Positions 8,484-16,659 of a stretch of 34,819 nt of DNA are shown here, piece after piece. The stretch covers positions 1 to 34,819 of the forward strand of contig JABWAK010000032.1 of the NCBI GenBank assembly GCA_013361065.1. The letters are read 5' to 3'. The translations under genes were made by a program, and so were the position numbers. The stretch's first letter is position 1. Each line of letters starts with the position of its first letter. The notes beneath the pieces were generated by a model. That model saw only the letters and a program-made list of their open reading frames with translations. It ran no database searches and had not been told where the DNA came from. Source of the DNA: Bacteroidota bacterium. Lineage in GTDB: Bacteria; Bacteroidota; Ignavibacteria; UBA10030; UBA8401.

Positions 8484-8520
8484 AAAAAGACCTTCGGAGT
8501 GCATCCCGCATCCGAAGGTC
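8484..8520 (-). terminator. Intrinsic terminator between panD and leuD
   Basis: On the minus strand a perfect 10-bp stem (8511-8520 with 8489-8498, gaccttcgga and its complement) is extended by tgc/gca across a one-base bulge around a 5-nt loop. It is followed at once by TTTTTATTTC. This is a textbook Rho-independent terminator, placed inside an otherwise continuous gene block, 23 nt after the panD stop and about 38 nt before the leuD start. Confidence 0.85.
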
Positions 8521-8542
8521 CGATGTTGGTCACTCGTTGTAC

Positions 8543-8884
8543 TTAGAGATACTGAACGAACTTGTTGTCCTTGTCCACCAGGATCATGGTCGGCTTCACC
8601 GGGACATCGGACAGTTCGAAGCCCATGATGATGATCTCCTCCCCCTGTTTGATGAGGTGCGCGGCGGCGCCGTTCATGCAGATCACGCCGGAATTCCGCT
8701 GTCCGCGGATCACATAGGTCTCCAGCCGTGCGCCGGAGGAATTGCTCGTGACCAGCACCCGTTCCCCTTCGTGGAGCCCGGTCCGTTCGATCAGGTCCTC
8801 GTCGATGGTGATGCTGCCGACGTAATTGATGTCCGCCTCCGTGACGGTCGCTTTATGTATTTTGGAGTGAATATACCAACGCAT
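8543..8884 (-). CDS. panD: Aspartate 1-decarboxylase precursor
   Basis: This 113-residue pyruvoyl enzyme decarboxylates aspartate to beta-alanine for pantothenate/CoA. The self-processing site is the Gly23-Ser24 bond in NYVGSITID; Ser24 becomes the pyruvoyl group of the alpha chain. The segment NGAAAHLIKQGEEIIIMGF is also conserved. The length is close to the usual ~120. It sits between leuC and leuD, an unusual place. The link may be 2-ketoisovalerate, shared by valine/leucine and pantoate synthesis (inference). The transcript downstream of it meets the intrinsic terminator at 8484-8520. Confidence 0.95.
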   Translation of the reverse strand: MRWYIHSKIHKATVTEADINYVGSITIDEDLIERTGLHEGERVLVTSNSSGARLETYVIRGQRNSGVICMNGAAAHLIKQGEEIIIMGFELSDVPVKPTMILVDKDNKFVQYL

Positions 8885-8974
8885 TGCTGTTCCCGTGGTG
8901 AGAGAGATGGTCTGTTCTTCACCTGAAATATACGGGAAAAAACGATGGCGAACATCACTTTTCCGGCGCCGGCA

Positions 8975-10267
8975 TCACTCGAAGAATTCGCGGGGACTGG
9001 TGATGACACCCCGCAGCGCCGATGCGGCGACGGTGTACGGCGACGCGAGGTACACCTGCGATTTCTTCGATCCCATCCGCCCCGGGAAGTTCCGGTTGGT
9101 GGACGAGATGCAGACCTCGGCGTTGTTCAGACGGCCGAAGGTGTCGGACGGTCCGCCCAGGCACGCCGCGCAGGACGAATCGCCGATGCGGCAGCCCGCC
9201 TCTTCGAAGATCTGCATGACGGTCTTGTCCTTCACCTTCAGCGTGCGGATCTGCTTCGCCACTTCGGTCGTTGCCGGGACGATGAACGTATCGATCTTCA
9301 CCTTCTCGCCGTACATCACCTCTGCTGCCGCGATGAAATCCGAGATCTTGCCGCCGGTGCAGCTGCCGATGTACGCACGGTCCAGACGGGTGCCGGCCAC
9401 TTCGCTCACCGCCGCTTTGTTGTCCGGCGAGTGGGGTTTCGCGACGGTCGGTTCGATCTCCCGTACATTGAAGCGGTGGACGGAATGGTACTTCGCATCG
9501 TCATCATTATAGAAGCATTCGAACTGTTTGTTCGTGCGGGCGCGGACGTAGTCGGTCGTGGTCTTGTCCGGCGCGCAGATGCCGTTCTTCCCTCCCGCTT
9601 CGATCACCATGTTGCAGAGGGTCATCCGGTCCTCCATCGTCATCGCATCGACGGTGGTACCGCAGAAATCCATCGCGCGGTACGTGGCGCCGTCCACACC
9701 GATCCTGCCGATCACCGCCAGGATGAGGTCCTTCGCCATGAGATACTTCGGCATCTCTCCGTCGAAGATGAACTTCATCGTCTCCGGGACCTTCACCCAC
9801 AGTTTCCCGGTGCCGAGGACGAACGCTGCATCCGTATTGCCGATGCCGGTGGCGAACTCGCCGAATGCGCCGGCGGTACAGGTGTGCGAATCGGTACCGA
9901 AGAGCACTTCACCGGGACGCGTGAATCCCTCCTCCGGCATCGCAACGTGGCAGACACCTTTGTAGCGGTCGGTGCCGACATCGAAGTAATGCGGAAGGTC
10001 CTGCTCCTTCGCAAAATCGCGGAGGATCTGGATGTTGCGGTTGGCATGCATGTCCTTCGTGAAGATGTAATGGTCCGGGATGACGACGAGCTTCTCCTTG
10101 TCCCACACCTTGGCATCCTGTCCGAACTCCCGTTTGAAAATGCCGAACGTTCCCGGACCGCACACATCGTGCGTCATCAGAACGTCCACATCGATCCAGA
10201 CGTTGTCACCGGGGCTCACCGATGTTCGGCCGGAATGTTGTGCGAGGATTTTTTCTGTTATGGTCAT
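8975..10267 (-). CDS. leuC: 3-isopropylmalate dehydratase large subunit
   Basis: This 430-residue aconitase-family subunit carries the [4Fe-4S] cluster. Its cysteine ligands are visible in YIGSCTGGK and DSSCAACLGG, and the active-site segment GTDSHTCTAGAFGEFATGIG is present. The length (~420-430) matches the archaeal/HacA-like branch rather than the ~466-residue enterobacterial LeuC. It follows leuA by 14 bp and precedes panD by 90 bp; the partner leuD lies beyond panD. The start is ATG at 10265-10267. Confidence 0.95.
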   Translation of the reverse strand: MTITEKILAQHSGRTSVSPGDNVWIDVDVLMTHDVCGPGTFGIFKREFGQDAKVWDKEKLVVIPDHYIFTKDMHANRNIQILRDFAKEQDLPHYFDVGTDRYKGVCHVAMPEEGFTRPGEVLFGTDSHTCTAGAFGEFATGIGNTDAAFVLGTGKLWVKVPETMKFIFDGEMPKYLMAKDLILAVIGRIGVDGATYRAMDFCGTTVDAMTMEDRMTLCNMVIEAGGKNGICAPDKTTTDYVRARTNKQFECFYNDDDAKYHSVHRFNVREIEPTVAKPHSPDNKAAVSEVAGTRLDRAYIGSCTGGKISDFIAAAEVMYGEKVKIDTFIVPATTEVAKQIRTLKVKDKTVMQIFEEAGCRIGDSSCAACLGGPSDTFGRLNNAEVCISSTNRNFPGRMGSKKSQVYLASPYTVAASALRGVITSPREFFE

Positions 10268-10281
10268 GATTGTCCTTTTAT

Positions 10282-11829
10282 TTACACTCCGACGTTCTCG
10301 CCGGACGATTGCTGTTTACGGAACCGTGCAGAGACCGCATGGTTGATGGCATTCACATATGCTTTCACGCTCCCGGTGATGACATCCGTGCTCGCCGAGC
10401 GGCCGTTGAACACATAGCCATCGATGGCGATCTTCACGAACACCTCACCAATGGCATCCTGTCCCCAGGAAACGGACTTGATAGAATAATCGAGCAGTTC
10501 GGTCTTGATGCCGGTGATACGGCCGATGGCGCGGTAGGCAGCGTCGACGGGACCGTCGCCGGTGGAGGAATCCTGGAAGAACTCCCCTCCCTTTCTCAAT
10601 CCGACTGTCGCCGTCGGCACTACATTCACGCCGCTGGTCACCTGGAGTGTTTCGATCTTATAGGTCTCCTCCGGGGACGAGAGCTCGTCCTGCAGGATGG
10701 CGACCAGGTCGTCATCGAACACCTGTTTCTTCTCATCCGCCAATGCGGAGAAGAGCGTGTAGGCCTTCTCCAGCTCTTCCGTGGAGAGCTGATAGCCGAG
10801 CTCCTCGTACCGCTGCTTCAGTGCATGGCGGCCCGAATGCTTGCCGAGCACCAATGTGCTGTGCTTGATGCCGACGCTCGCCGGGGTCATGATCTCATAG
10901 GTGAGCGGATTCTTCAGCATCCCGTCCTGATGGATGCCTGCCTCGTGGGCGAAGGCATTATCTCCGACGATCGCCTTGTTCCGCTGGACATGCATTCCGG
11001 TCAATGAAATCAGCAGTTTGCTGGACTTGTAGATCTCCTCGGTGACGATATTCGTGGCTGCGTTGAGTACTTCTCCGCGTGTGCGGATCGCCATGGCGAT
11101 CTCCTCCAGCGATGCATTGCCGGCCCGTTCGCCGATGCCGTTCACCGTGCACTCGATCTGCCGCGCACCGTTCATCACGCCGGCCAGGGAATTGGCGACC
11201 GCCAGTCCCAGATCATCGTGGCAATGGACGCTCAGCACGGCATTCGCGATGTTCGGTACCCGCTGCGTCAGCGTGCGGATGATGGCGCCGTACTCCTCCG
11301 GCACGGAATAGCCGACCGTATCGGGAATATTGATGACCGTTGCTCCTTCGGCGATGGCCGCTTCCACGATGCGGCAGAGGAAGTCGATATCGCTCCGCGA
11401 CGCATCCTCGCAGGAGAACTCAACATCCTGGCAGTACGACTTCGCACGGCGCACGGCGGCGACCGCCTGGTCCAGCACCTCCTCGCGGGACTTCTTGAGC
11501 TTGTATTTCAGATGGATGTCCGACGTGGCGATGAACGTATGAATGCGCGGCTGTGCGGCGTACTGGAGCGCTTCCCATGCGCGATCGATGTCATTGAAGT
11601 TCGCGCGGCACAATCCCGCCACCGACACGGTGCGGATCTGCTTCGCGATCTCCTTCACCGATTCGAAATCCCCTTCGCTCGCGATCGGGAATCCCGCTTC
11701 GATCACATCCACCTGCAGACGCTCCAGCTGTCGCGCCATGCGGATCTTCTCGTTGAAGTTCATGCTGGCGCCCGGGGATTGTTCACCGTCGCGCAGCGTC
11801 GTATCAAAAATGAATATTCGGTTGTTCAT
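10282..11829 (-). CDS. leuA: 2-isopropylmalate synthase
   Basis: This 515-residue enzyme condenses 2-ketoisovalerate with acetyl-CoA, the committed step to leucine. The TIM-barrel catalytic domain opens with [14 protein letters not shown] and contains the metal-binding [12 protein letters not shown] and [14 protein letters not shown]. The C-terminal domain (about 390-510) is the LeuA dimer domain that normally binds leucine as a feedback inhibitor (for example [14 protein letters not shown]). It is paralogous to cimA two genes upstream, from which it differs by the SPG motif after LRDGEQ. The ATG is at 11827-11829; the spacer upstream contains heptad repeats. Confidence 0.95.
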   Translation of the reverse strand: MNNRIFIFDTTLRDGEQSPGASMNFNEKIRMARQLERLQVDVIEAGFPIASEGDFESVKEIAKQIRTVSVAGLCRANFNDIDRAWEALQYAAQPRIHTFIATSDIHLKYKLKKSREEVLDQAVAAVRRAKSYCQDVEFSCEDASRSDIDFLCRIVEAAIAEGATVINIPDTVGYSVPEEYGAIIRTLTQRVPNIANAVLSVHCHDDLGLAVANSLAGVMNGARQIECTVNGIGERAGNASLEEIAMAIRTRGEVLNAATNIVTEEIYKSSKLLISLTGMHVQRNKAIVGDNAFAHEAGIHQDGMLKNPLTYEIMTPASVGIKHSTLVLGKHSGRHALKQRYEELGYQLSTEELEKAYTLFSALADEKKQVFDDDLVAILQDELSSPEETYKIETLQVTSGVNVVPTATVGLRKGGEFFQDSSTGDGPVDAAYRAIGRITGIKTELLDYSIKSVSWGQDAIGEVFVKIAIDGYVFNGRSASTDVITGSVKAYVNAINHAVSARFRKQQSSGENVGV

Positions 11830-11890
11830 AAACGCCTTTACAATAGAGAGAAGCTATGTTCAGCGTAAGGTTTCTTGTGTCACTGGTTGT

Positions 11891-11925
11891 ACCTAATACC
11901 TAACACCTAATGCCTAGTACCTTAT
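11891..11925. repeat. Five 7-bp tandem words between aroF and leuA
   Basis: Five consecutive heptads fill the middle of the spacer: acctaat, acctaac, acctaat, gcctagt and accttat. The word differs from the TTGACTT family at 7850 and 14645. No hairpin or promoter is obvious in it. Confidence 0.75.
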
Positions 11926-11935
11926 CTACTCTTTT

Positions 11936-12949
11936 TTACAAGTGTTTCTCTTCCAGCGGCAGATACTTCCGTATCTCGTCCATCAGTTTGGAGAACTGTT
12001 CCGGCATCAGGGATTGTGCGCCGTCCGAGAATGCCTTCTCCGGATTCGGATGCACTTCGATGATGAGTCCGTCCGCACCGACCGGCACCGCGGCTTTCGC
12101 CATCGGCGTGATGAGACTGCGGATGCCGGTGCCGTGGCTCGGATCGACGATCACCGGCAGATGGGACATCTCCTTCAGCGCCGGCACGGCGGTCAGATCG
12201 AACGTGTTGCGCGTGTAATCCTCGAACGTGCGGATGCCGCGCTCGCAGAGGACGACATCGTAATTCCCCTGGGACATCACATACTCGGCGGACATCAGCA
12301 GCTCCTTATAGGTGCTGGACATGCCGCGCTTCAGCAGCACGGGACGCTTCGTCTTGCCGACCTCCTTCAAGAGAGCGAAGTTCTGCATGTTGCGTGCGCC
12401 GATCTGCAGCATGTCCGAATATTTCGCGACGAGCGCCACATCACCCGGCGAGATCACTTCCGTTGCGAACGGCAGACCGGTCTTCTCGCGCGCTTCGGCG
12501 AGCAGTTTCAGTCCCTCTTCTTCCAGTCCCTGGAACGAGTACGGCGAGGTACGCGGTTTGAATGCACCGCCGCGGAGCATCTGTGCACCCGCTTTCTTCA
12601 CCAGTTCCGCACTGAGGATGATCTGGTCCCGCGACTCCACGGAGCAGGGTCCCGCGATCACCACGAACTGGTCCCCGCCGATCTGCAGGTCCCCCACCTT
12701 CACGATGGAACGCGGTTTGGTCTCCTTGCTCGCCAGCTTGAACGGTTTCAGGATCGGAACGACATTCTCCACATACTCGAGCGATTCCAGCTGCTGCAGC
12801 TGTGCCTTGCCCCGTTCATCGCCGACACAGGCAACGACGGTCCGCTCCTCGCCGACGATGGGATGCGGTTTGAAGCCGTATTCCTTCACGCGCTCCAGGA
12901 TGTGGTCGTATTCTTCTTTCTTGGTTCCGGGTTTCAGGACGATGATCAT
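11936..12949 (-). CDS. aroF: DAHP synthase, type I-beta with N-terminal regulatory domain
   Basis: This 337-residue 3-deoxy-7-phosphoheptulonate synthase joins phosphoenolpyruvate and erythrose 4-phosphate, the first shikimate-pathway step. Residues 1-~70 form a ferredoxin-like (ACT-like) regulatory domain as in the Thermotoga maritima enzyme. The catalytic barrel follows, with [27 protein letters not shown] and [11 protein letters not shown]. Such fused domains usually bind tyrosine or phenylalanine. It is the only aromatic-pathway gene in the block. It starts with ATG at 12947-12949 behind an AGG, 10 nt after the cimA stop, so it is coupled to cimA. Confidence 0.95.
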   Translation of the reverse strand: MIIVLKPGTKKEEYDHILERVKEYGFKPHPIVGEERTVVACVGDERGKAQLQQLESLEYVENVVPILKPFKLASKETKPRSIVKVGDLQIGGDQFVVIAGPCSVESRDQIILSAELVKKAGAQMLRGGAFKPRTSPYSFQGLEEEGLKLLAEAREKTGLPFATEVISPGDVALVAKYSDMLQIGARNMQNFALLKEVGKTKRPVLLKRGMSSTYKELLMSAEYVMSQGNYDVVLCERGIRTFEDYTRNTFDLTAVPALKEMSHLPVIVDPSHGTGIRSLITPMAKAAVPVGADGLIIEVHPNPEKAFSDGAQSLMPEQFSKLMDEIRKYLPLEEKHL

Positions 12950-12959
12950 GGTGCGCCTA

Positions 12960-14531
12960 CTATGCTTTCTTCTTTAAAAGGTGATAGGTAATGGAGTCGA
13001 CCAGCGCTTTCCAGCTGGCATCGACCACATCGGACGAGACGCCGACGGTGTTCCAGGATGATGTTCCGTTCTTTGTTTCGATCAGCACGCGCACTTTCGC
13101 CGCTGTGGCGTTCTGCGAATCGAGCACGCGGACCTTATAATCGGTCAATTGGATCTCTTTCAGCTCGGGATAGAAGCGTTCCAGGGCCTTCCGAAGGGCT
13201 GTATCCATTGCGTTCACGGGACCGTTCCCCTCAGCGGCGGTGATCTCGGTCTCGTCGCCCACCCGCACTTTGATCATCGCCTCGCTCCGTGCATCGCTGT
13301 CGTTGGAATCCTTGTGGATGCTGATCTTGAACCGCTCCAGCTCGAACAGTTTCTTCATTTCGCCGGTATGTTTCTTCACCAGCAGTTCGAACGATGCTTC
13401 GGCGTCCTCGAAGTAGTATCCGAAATGCTCCATCGCCTTAAGCTCTTCCACCACCGCCTGTGCGGCCGGCGAGCGGTCATCGATCTTCAGGCCCAGCTCC
13501 TCTGCTTTATAGAGCACGTTGCTCCGTCCGGACAGGTCGGAGACAAGCACACGGCGGACGTTCCCGATGAGTTCCGGTTCGATATGCTCGTAGGTCTTCG
13601 GGGTCTTCATCACCGCGCTGACATGCACGCCGCCCTTGTGCGCGAACGCGCTCTCACCGACGAACGCCATGTTCTTGCGGTGCTTCAGGTTGGCAAGCTC
13701 GCTCACATAGCGGGAAAGTTCGGTCAGTTTCTTGAGCTGTTCCGCTCCGACCGTCTCTGCGTCCATTTTTAATGCAAGATTCGGGATGATGGAGCAGAGG
13801 TTCGCATTGCCGCACCGCTCGCCGTACCCGTTGATGGTCCCCTGCACATGCACCGCTCCCTGCTGCACCGCGGCCAGCGCATTCGCAACTCCCAGCTCGC
13901 AGTCGTTGTGCGTGTGGATGCCGACCGGTACCGACAGCTGCTGCTTCACGGCGGCGACCATCGCGGAGACCTCCCACGGCATCGTGCCGCCGTTGGTGTC
14001 ACAGAGGACGATCACATCCGCACCGGAAGTTTGCGCGGCCAGGAGTGTCTTCACGGCATACGCAGCATCGGACTTGTATCCGTCGAAGAAGTGTTCCGCA
14101 TCGTACACTACCTCCTTGCCGTTCTTCTTCAGATAGGCAACGGAGTCGGCGATGATCTCCAGATTCTCCTCTTCGGTGATCTGCAGCGCTTCCTTCACAT
14201 GGAGCAGCCACGTCTTGCCGAAGATGGTCACCACCGGCGTCTGCGCATCGATGAGCGCTTTGATGTTCGCATCTTCCTCAACGCGGTTCTTCGCGCGGCG
14301 GGTGCTGCCGAAGGCGGCGATCTTCGCATGCGTGAAGCGTACGCTCCGCGCCTTCTCGAAGAATTCCATATCCTTCGGATTGGAACCGGGCCACCCTCCT
14401 TCGATGTAATCGATGCCGAACGCATCAAGCCGCTTTGCGATCTTGATCTTGTCCTCGGCGGAGAAGGAGACTTCCTCTCCCTGCGTACCGTCCCGCAGCG
14501 TAGTATCGTATGTGAAGATCTTTGTATTCAT
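12960..14531 (-). CDS. cimA: Citramalate synthase
   Basis: This 523-residue LeuA-family enzyme condenses pyruvate and acetyl-CoA to (R)-citramalate and gives isoleucine synthesis a threonine-independent entry. Its [18 protein letters not shown] start and [14 protein letters not shown] distinguish it from Leu[17 protein letters not shown] and [15 protein letters not shown] are the metal and active-site segments. A C-terminal regulatory domain is present ([17 protein letters not shown]). A GTG at 14534 directly precedes the ATG at 14531; I chose the ATG. No Shine-Dalgarno sequence is seen. It lies between ilvC and aroF. LeuCD and LeuB commonly process citramalate further to 2-ketobutyrate. Confidence 0.93.
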   Translation of the reverse strand: MNTKIFTYDTTLRDGTQGEEVSFSAEDKIKIAKRLDAFGIDYIEGGWPGSNPKDMEFFEKARSVRFTHAKIAAFGSTRRAKNRVEEDANIKALIDAQTPVVTIFGKTWLLHVKEALQITEEENLEIIADSVAYLKKNGKEVVYDAEHFFDGYKSDAAYAVKTLLAAQTSGADVIVLCDTNGGTMPWEVSAMVAAVKQQLSVPVGIHTHNDCELGVANALAAVQQGAVHVQGTINGYGERCGNANLCSIIPNLALKMDAETVGAEQLKKLTELSRYVSELANLKHRKNMAFVGESAFAHKGGVHVSAVMKTPKTYEHIEPELIGNVRRVLVSDLSGRSNVLYKAEELGLKIDDRSPAAQAVVEELKAMEHFGYYFEDAEASFELLVKKHTGEMKKLFELERFKISIHKDSNDSDARSEAMIKVRVGDETEITAAEGNGPVNAMDTALRKALERFYPELKEIQLTDYKVRVLDSQNATAAKVRVLIETKNGTSSWNTVGVSSDVVDASWKALVDSITYHLLKKKA

Positions 14532-14545
14532 CACAGTATAGTATT

Positions 14546-14673
14546 TGAGTCGGTGAGTATGTGAGTGTGTGAGAAATAAATCTCAACGACTCAATGACTC
14601 ACTTACTCCACAACTTCTCAACGCTCTCTTGTATTTCTCCACGTTAACTTTTCACTTTTGACTTTCGACTTTG
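14546..14673. repeat. ilvC-cimA spacer with two octad tracts and one heptad tract
   Basis: Three tracts share this spacer. At 14546-14573 the octads are tgagtcgg, tgagtatg, tgagtgtg and tgag. At 14582-14621 they are ctcaacga, ctcaatga, ctcactta, ctccacaa and cttctcaa, whose complement carries the same gag/tgag half-word, so the two tracts can fold back on each other as an imperfect hairpin. At 14645-14672 the heptads are taacttt, tcacttt, tgacttt and cgacttt, the word family of 7850-7877. No gene is seen here. Confidence 0.7.
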
Positions 14674-14676
14674 CTT

Positions 14677-15732
14677 CTATTTCTTCCAGTTCTCCGGGCG
14701 CAAGCCTCGCACGGCCTCTCCCGCTTTCCACATCTCGGAGTTCTTCCACTCATCCAGCTCCTTCTGCAGCGTGGCGCGGTAATCCGGCGCACTGGTGGAA
14801 TCGAGGACGCGTTTCGTCTCCACGCCGTACTGCACATCGCGGTAGAGCAGTTCGAAGAGCGGACGGTTCGCCGTTTCGAATTTCTTCGCCCAGTCCAGCG
14901 CACCGCGCTGTGCGGTGACGGAACAGGCGGCGAACATCCAGTCCATGCCGTACTTGCCGACGAGCGGATAGAGACTCTGCGTCGCTTCCTCCACCGTTTC
15001 GTTGAACGCTTCGCTCGGCGAATGTCCCATCTGGCGCAGCACATCGTACTGTGCTTTCATCAGTCCTGCGATCGCTCCCATCAGCACGCCGCGCTCGCCG
15101 GTCAGATCGGAGAGCACTTCCTTCTCGAACGTGGTCGGGAACAGGTATCCGGAACCGATGGCGATACCGCAGGCGATGGCACGCTCACGCGCTTTCCCGG
15201 TAGCATCCTGGAAGACCGCAAAACTGGCATTGATGCCGCTTCCTGCCAGGAAATTGCTCCGGACGGTCCGTCCGCTTCCCTTTGGGGCGACCAGCACAAC
15301 GTCCACATCGGCGGGCGGAACGACATTCGTCTGGTCTTTGAAGACCACCGAGAATCCATGCGAGAAATAGAGCGCCTGCCCCTTTTTCAGGTTCTTTTTG
15401 ACCGTTTCCCACTGCTGTTTCTGCCCGGAATCGGAGAGCAGATACTGCACGATGGTCGCCTTGCGGATCGCTTCTTCGATGTCCGGAAAGAGGTTCTTCC
15501 CTTCCACCCAGCCATCGCGCACCGCGTCGTTCCACCCCTGTCCCCCTTTGCGCTGCCCGACGATCACATTAATGCCGTTGTCGCGCATGTTCAGGGATTG
15601 CCCGTACCCCTGCGGACCGTAGCCGATGATGGCCACTACTTCGTCCTTCAGGAATGCTTTTGCTTTCTCCAGCGGATATTCTTCGCGGGTGACGACCTCT
15701 TCAACGGTGCCGCCAAAATTGATCATTGCCAT
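14677..15732 (-). CDS. ilvC: Ketol-acid reductoisomerase
   Basis: This 351-residue Mg- and NAD(P)H-dependent enzyme isomerises and reduces acetolactate or acetohydroxybutyrate in valine, leucine and isoleucine synthesis. The Rossmann loop AIIGYGPQGYGQSLNMRDNG opens it, followed by YFSHGF, APKGSGRTVRS and EAFNETVEEATQSLYPL. The sequence style (GQRKGGQGW, DGWVEGKNLF, KYGMDWM) matches the Bacteroides and yeast Ilv5-like branch rather than E. coli or Bacillus IlvC. AAGGA lies 8 nt before the ATG at 15730-15732. It follows the DUF2141 pair by 14 bp. Confidence 0.95.
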   Translation of the reverse strand: MAMINFGGTVEEVVTREEYPLEKAKAFLKDEVVAIIGYGPQGYGQSLNMRDNGINVIVGQRKGGQGWNDAVRDGWVEGKNLFPDIEEAIRKATIVQYLLSDSGQKQQWETVKKNLKKGQALYFSHGFSVVFKDQTNVVPPADVDVVLVAPKGSGRTVRSNFLAGSGINASFAVFQDATGKARERAIACGIAIGSGYLFPTTFEKEVLSDLTGERGVLMGAIAGLMKAQYDVLRQMGHSPSEAFNETVEEATQSLYPLVGKYGMDWMFAACSVTAQRGALDWAKKFETANRPLFELLYRDVQYGVETKRVLDSTSAPDYRATLQKELDEWKNSEMWKAGEAVRGLRPENWKK

Positions 15733-15746
15733 GGTGCTGTTCCTTC

Positions 15747-16181
15747 TTAATAATGAATGATGATCGGTATCGATTTCGTTGCTGCCGGGAACGTGAACTT
15801 CGCATCGTCGAACGACGGCGGACCGAACGAGCCTTTTGCATCATTCGAAGCGCCGTAGCCTTCCTTCGGCATTCCGTACCAGCTGCGGTCCATCTTGTCG
15901 TTCATGTTCTCGTCATGATAGACCGCCACGCCGTACGTCCCGTCCGGAACATCGTCGAACGTCACCTCTATCGCCGCCCCGGTGACCGGCACTTTCTTCG
16001 CGCGGAACGCCTTATCCCGTTTCGTCGGGAAATCATCGGCATTGTTATAGACGAAGACCATCACCTGTCCTTTCGCTTCACGGAGACCGTTGATGGAAAT
16101 GGTCATGCTCTGCTTCCCCTGAGCGGGGGACGACTGCAGGGAGAGCGAGAGGATGATGATGAGCAATGCTGTTCGTTTCAT
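15747..16181 (-). CDS. Secreted DUF2141 protein, copy 2
   Basis: This 144-residue protein begins with a signal peptide (MKRTALLIIILSLSLQSSPA, cleavage near residue 20). The mature part has the DUF2141 pattern: GQVMVFVYNNADDFP, VPDGTYGVAVYHDENMNDKMD and a GMPKEGYGASND-like loop. The ATG at 16179-16181 has GAAAGG about 8 nt upstream, so the longer open frame to 16286 is rejected. The family is found mostly in Bacteroidota and Proteobacteria; no biochemical function is known to me. It lies between gltD and ilvC, next to a diverged paralogue, and is the only exported product in the block. Confidence 0.88.
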   Translation of the reverse strand: MKRTALLIIILSLSLQSSPAQGKQSMTISINGLREAKGQVMVFVYNNADDFPTKRDKAFRAKKVPVTGAAIEVTFDDVPDGTYGVAVYHDENMNDKMDRSWYGMPKEGYGASNDAKGSFGPPSFDDAKFTFPAATKSIPIIIHY

Positions 16182-16206
16182 ACACGGCCTTTCTTCGTTC
16201 CTTGGA

Positions 16207-16650
16207 CTATGGATGCATGTCGATGCGGATCGTGTCGCGCTTTTCGGAGACGATGAACCGCGCCTCGTCGAAACTCGGCGGCACAACGCCGGTCACGTTG
16301 TTGGAGATACCGTACTCCTCTTCCGGCAGACCGAGCCAGTCGGTGTCCATCACATTGTTCGAATTCTCATCATGCACCACCGCGATGGCATATGGTCCGG
16401 GCGGCAGCCCGTCCAGACTGATGATGATCGAATTGGAGGTCACTGTTGCCGTCTTCCAGCGGAACGCTTTCTCCGGATGTGTCGGGAACCCTTCCGGTGC
16501 ATTGAACAGACTCAGCAGCACCTGTCCGATCGGCGCCTTGATGCCGTTCAGCTGCACAACGATGCTGCTGCCGCTCTTCTGCTGGGCAGAGAGCATCGGC
16601 ACGGCGAAGAACAGTGCGACCCACACAAACTGGTTCAGAGATTTCATCAT
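16207..16650 (-). CDS. Secreted DUF2141 protein, copy 1
   Basis: This 147-residue protein has a signal peptide (hydrophobic FVWVALFFAVPMLSA, cleavage near residue 22). The DUF2141 domain shows GQVLLSLFNAPEGFP, LPPGPYAIAVVHDENSNNVMD and GLPEEEYGISNNV. It is clearly a paralogue of the next gene, with similar length and the same motifs but many substitutions, so the duplication is old. Two ATGs in a row (16648-16650 and 16645-16647) stand behind AAGGA; the second has the better spacing. It begins 9 bp after gltD, so it is probably in the same transcript. The function is unknown. Confidence 0.88.
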   Translation of the reverse strand: MMKSLNQFVWVALFFAVPMLSAQQKSGSSIVVQLNGIKAPIGQVLLSLFNAPEGFPTHPEKAFRWKTATVTSNSIIISLDGLPPGPYAIAVVHDENSNNVMDTDWLGLPEEEYGISNNVTGVVPPSFDEARFIVSEKRDTIRIDMHP

Positions 16651-16659
16651 CGGTCCTTC

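Noticed and set aside
2762-14673. CRISPR array or transposon ends in the repeat spacers
   Set aside because: Units are only 7-8 bp, degenerate and without spacers, and there are no cas or transposase genes.
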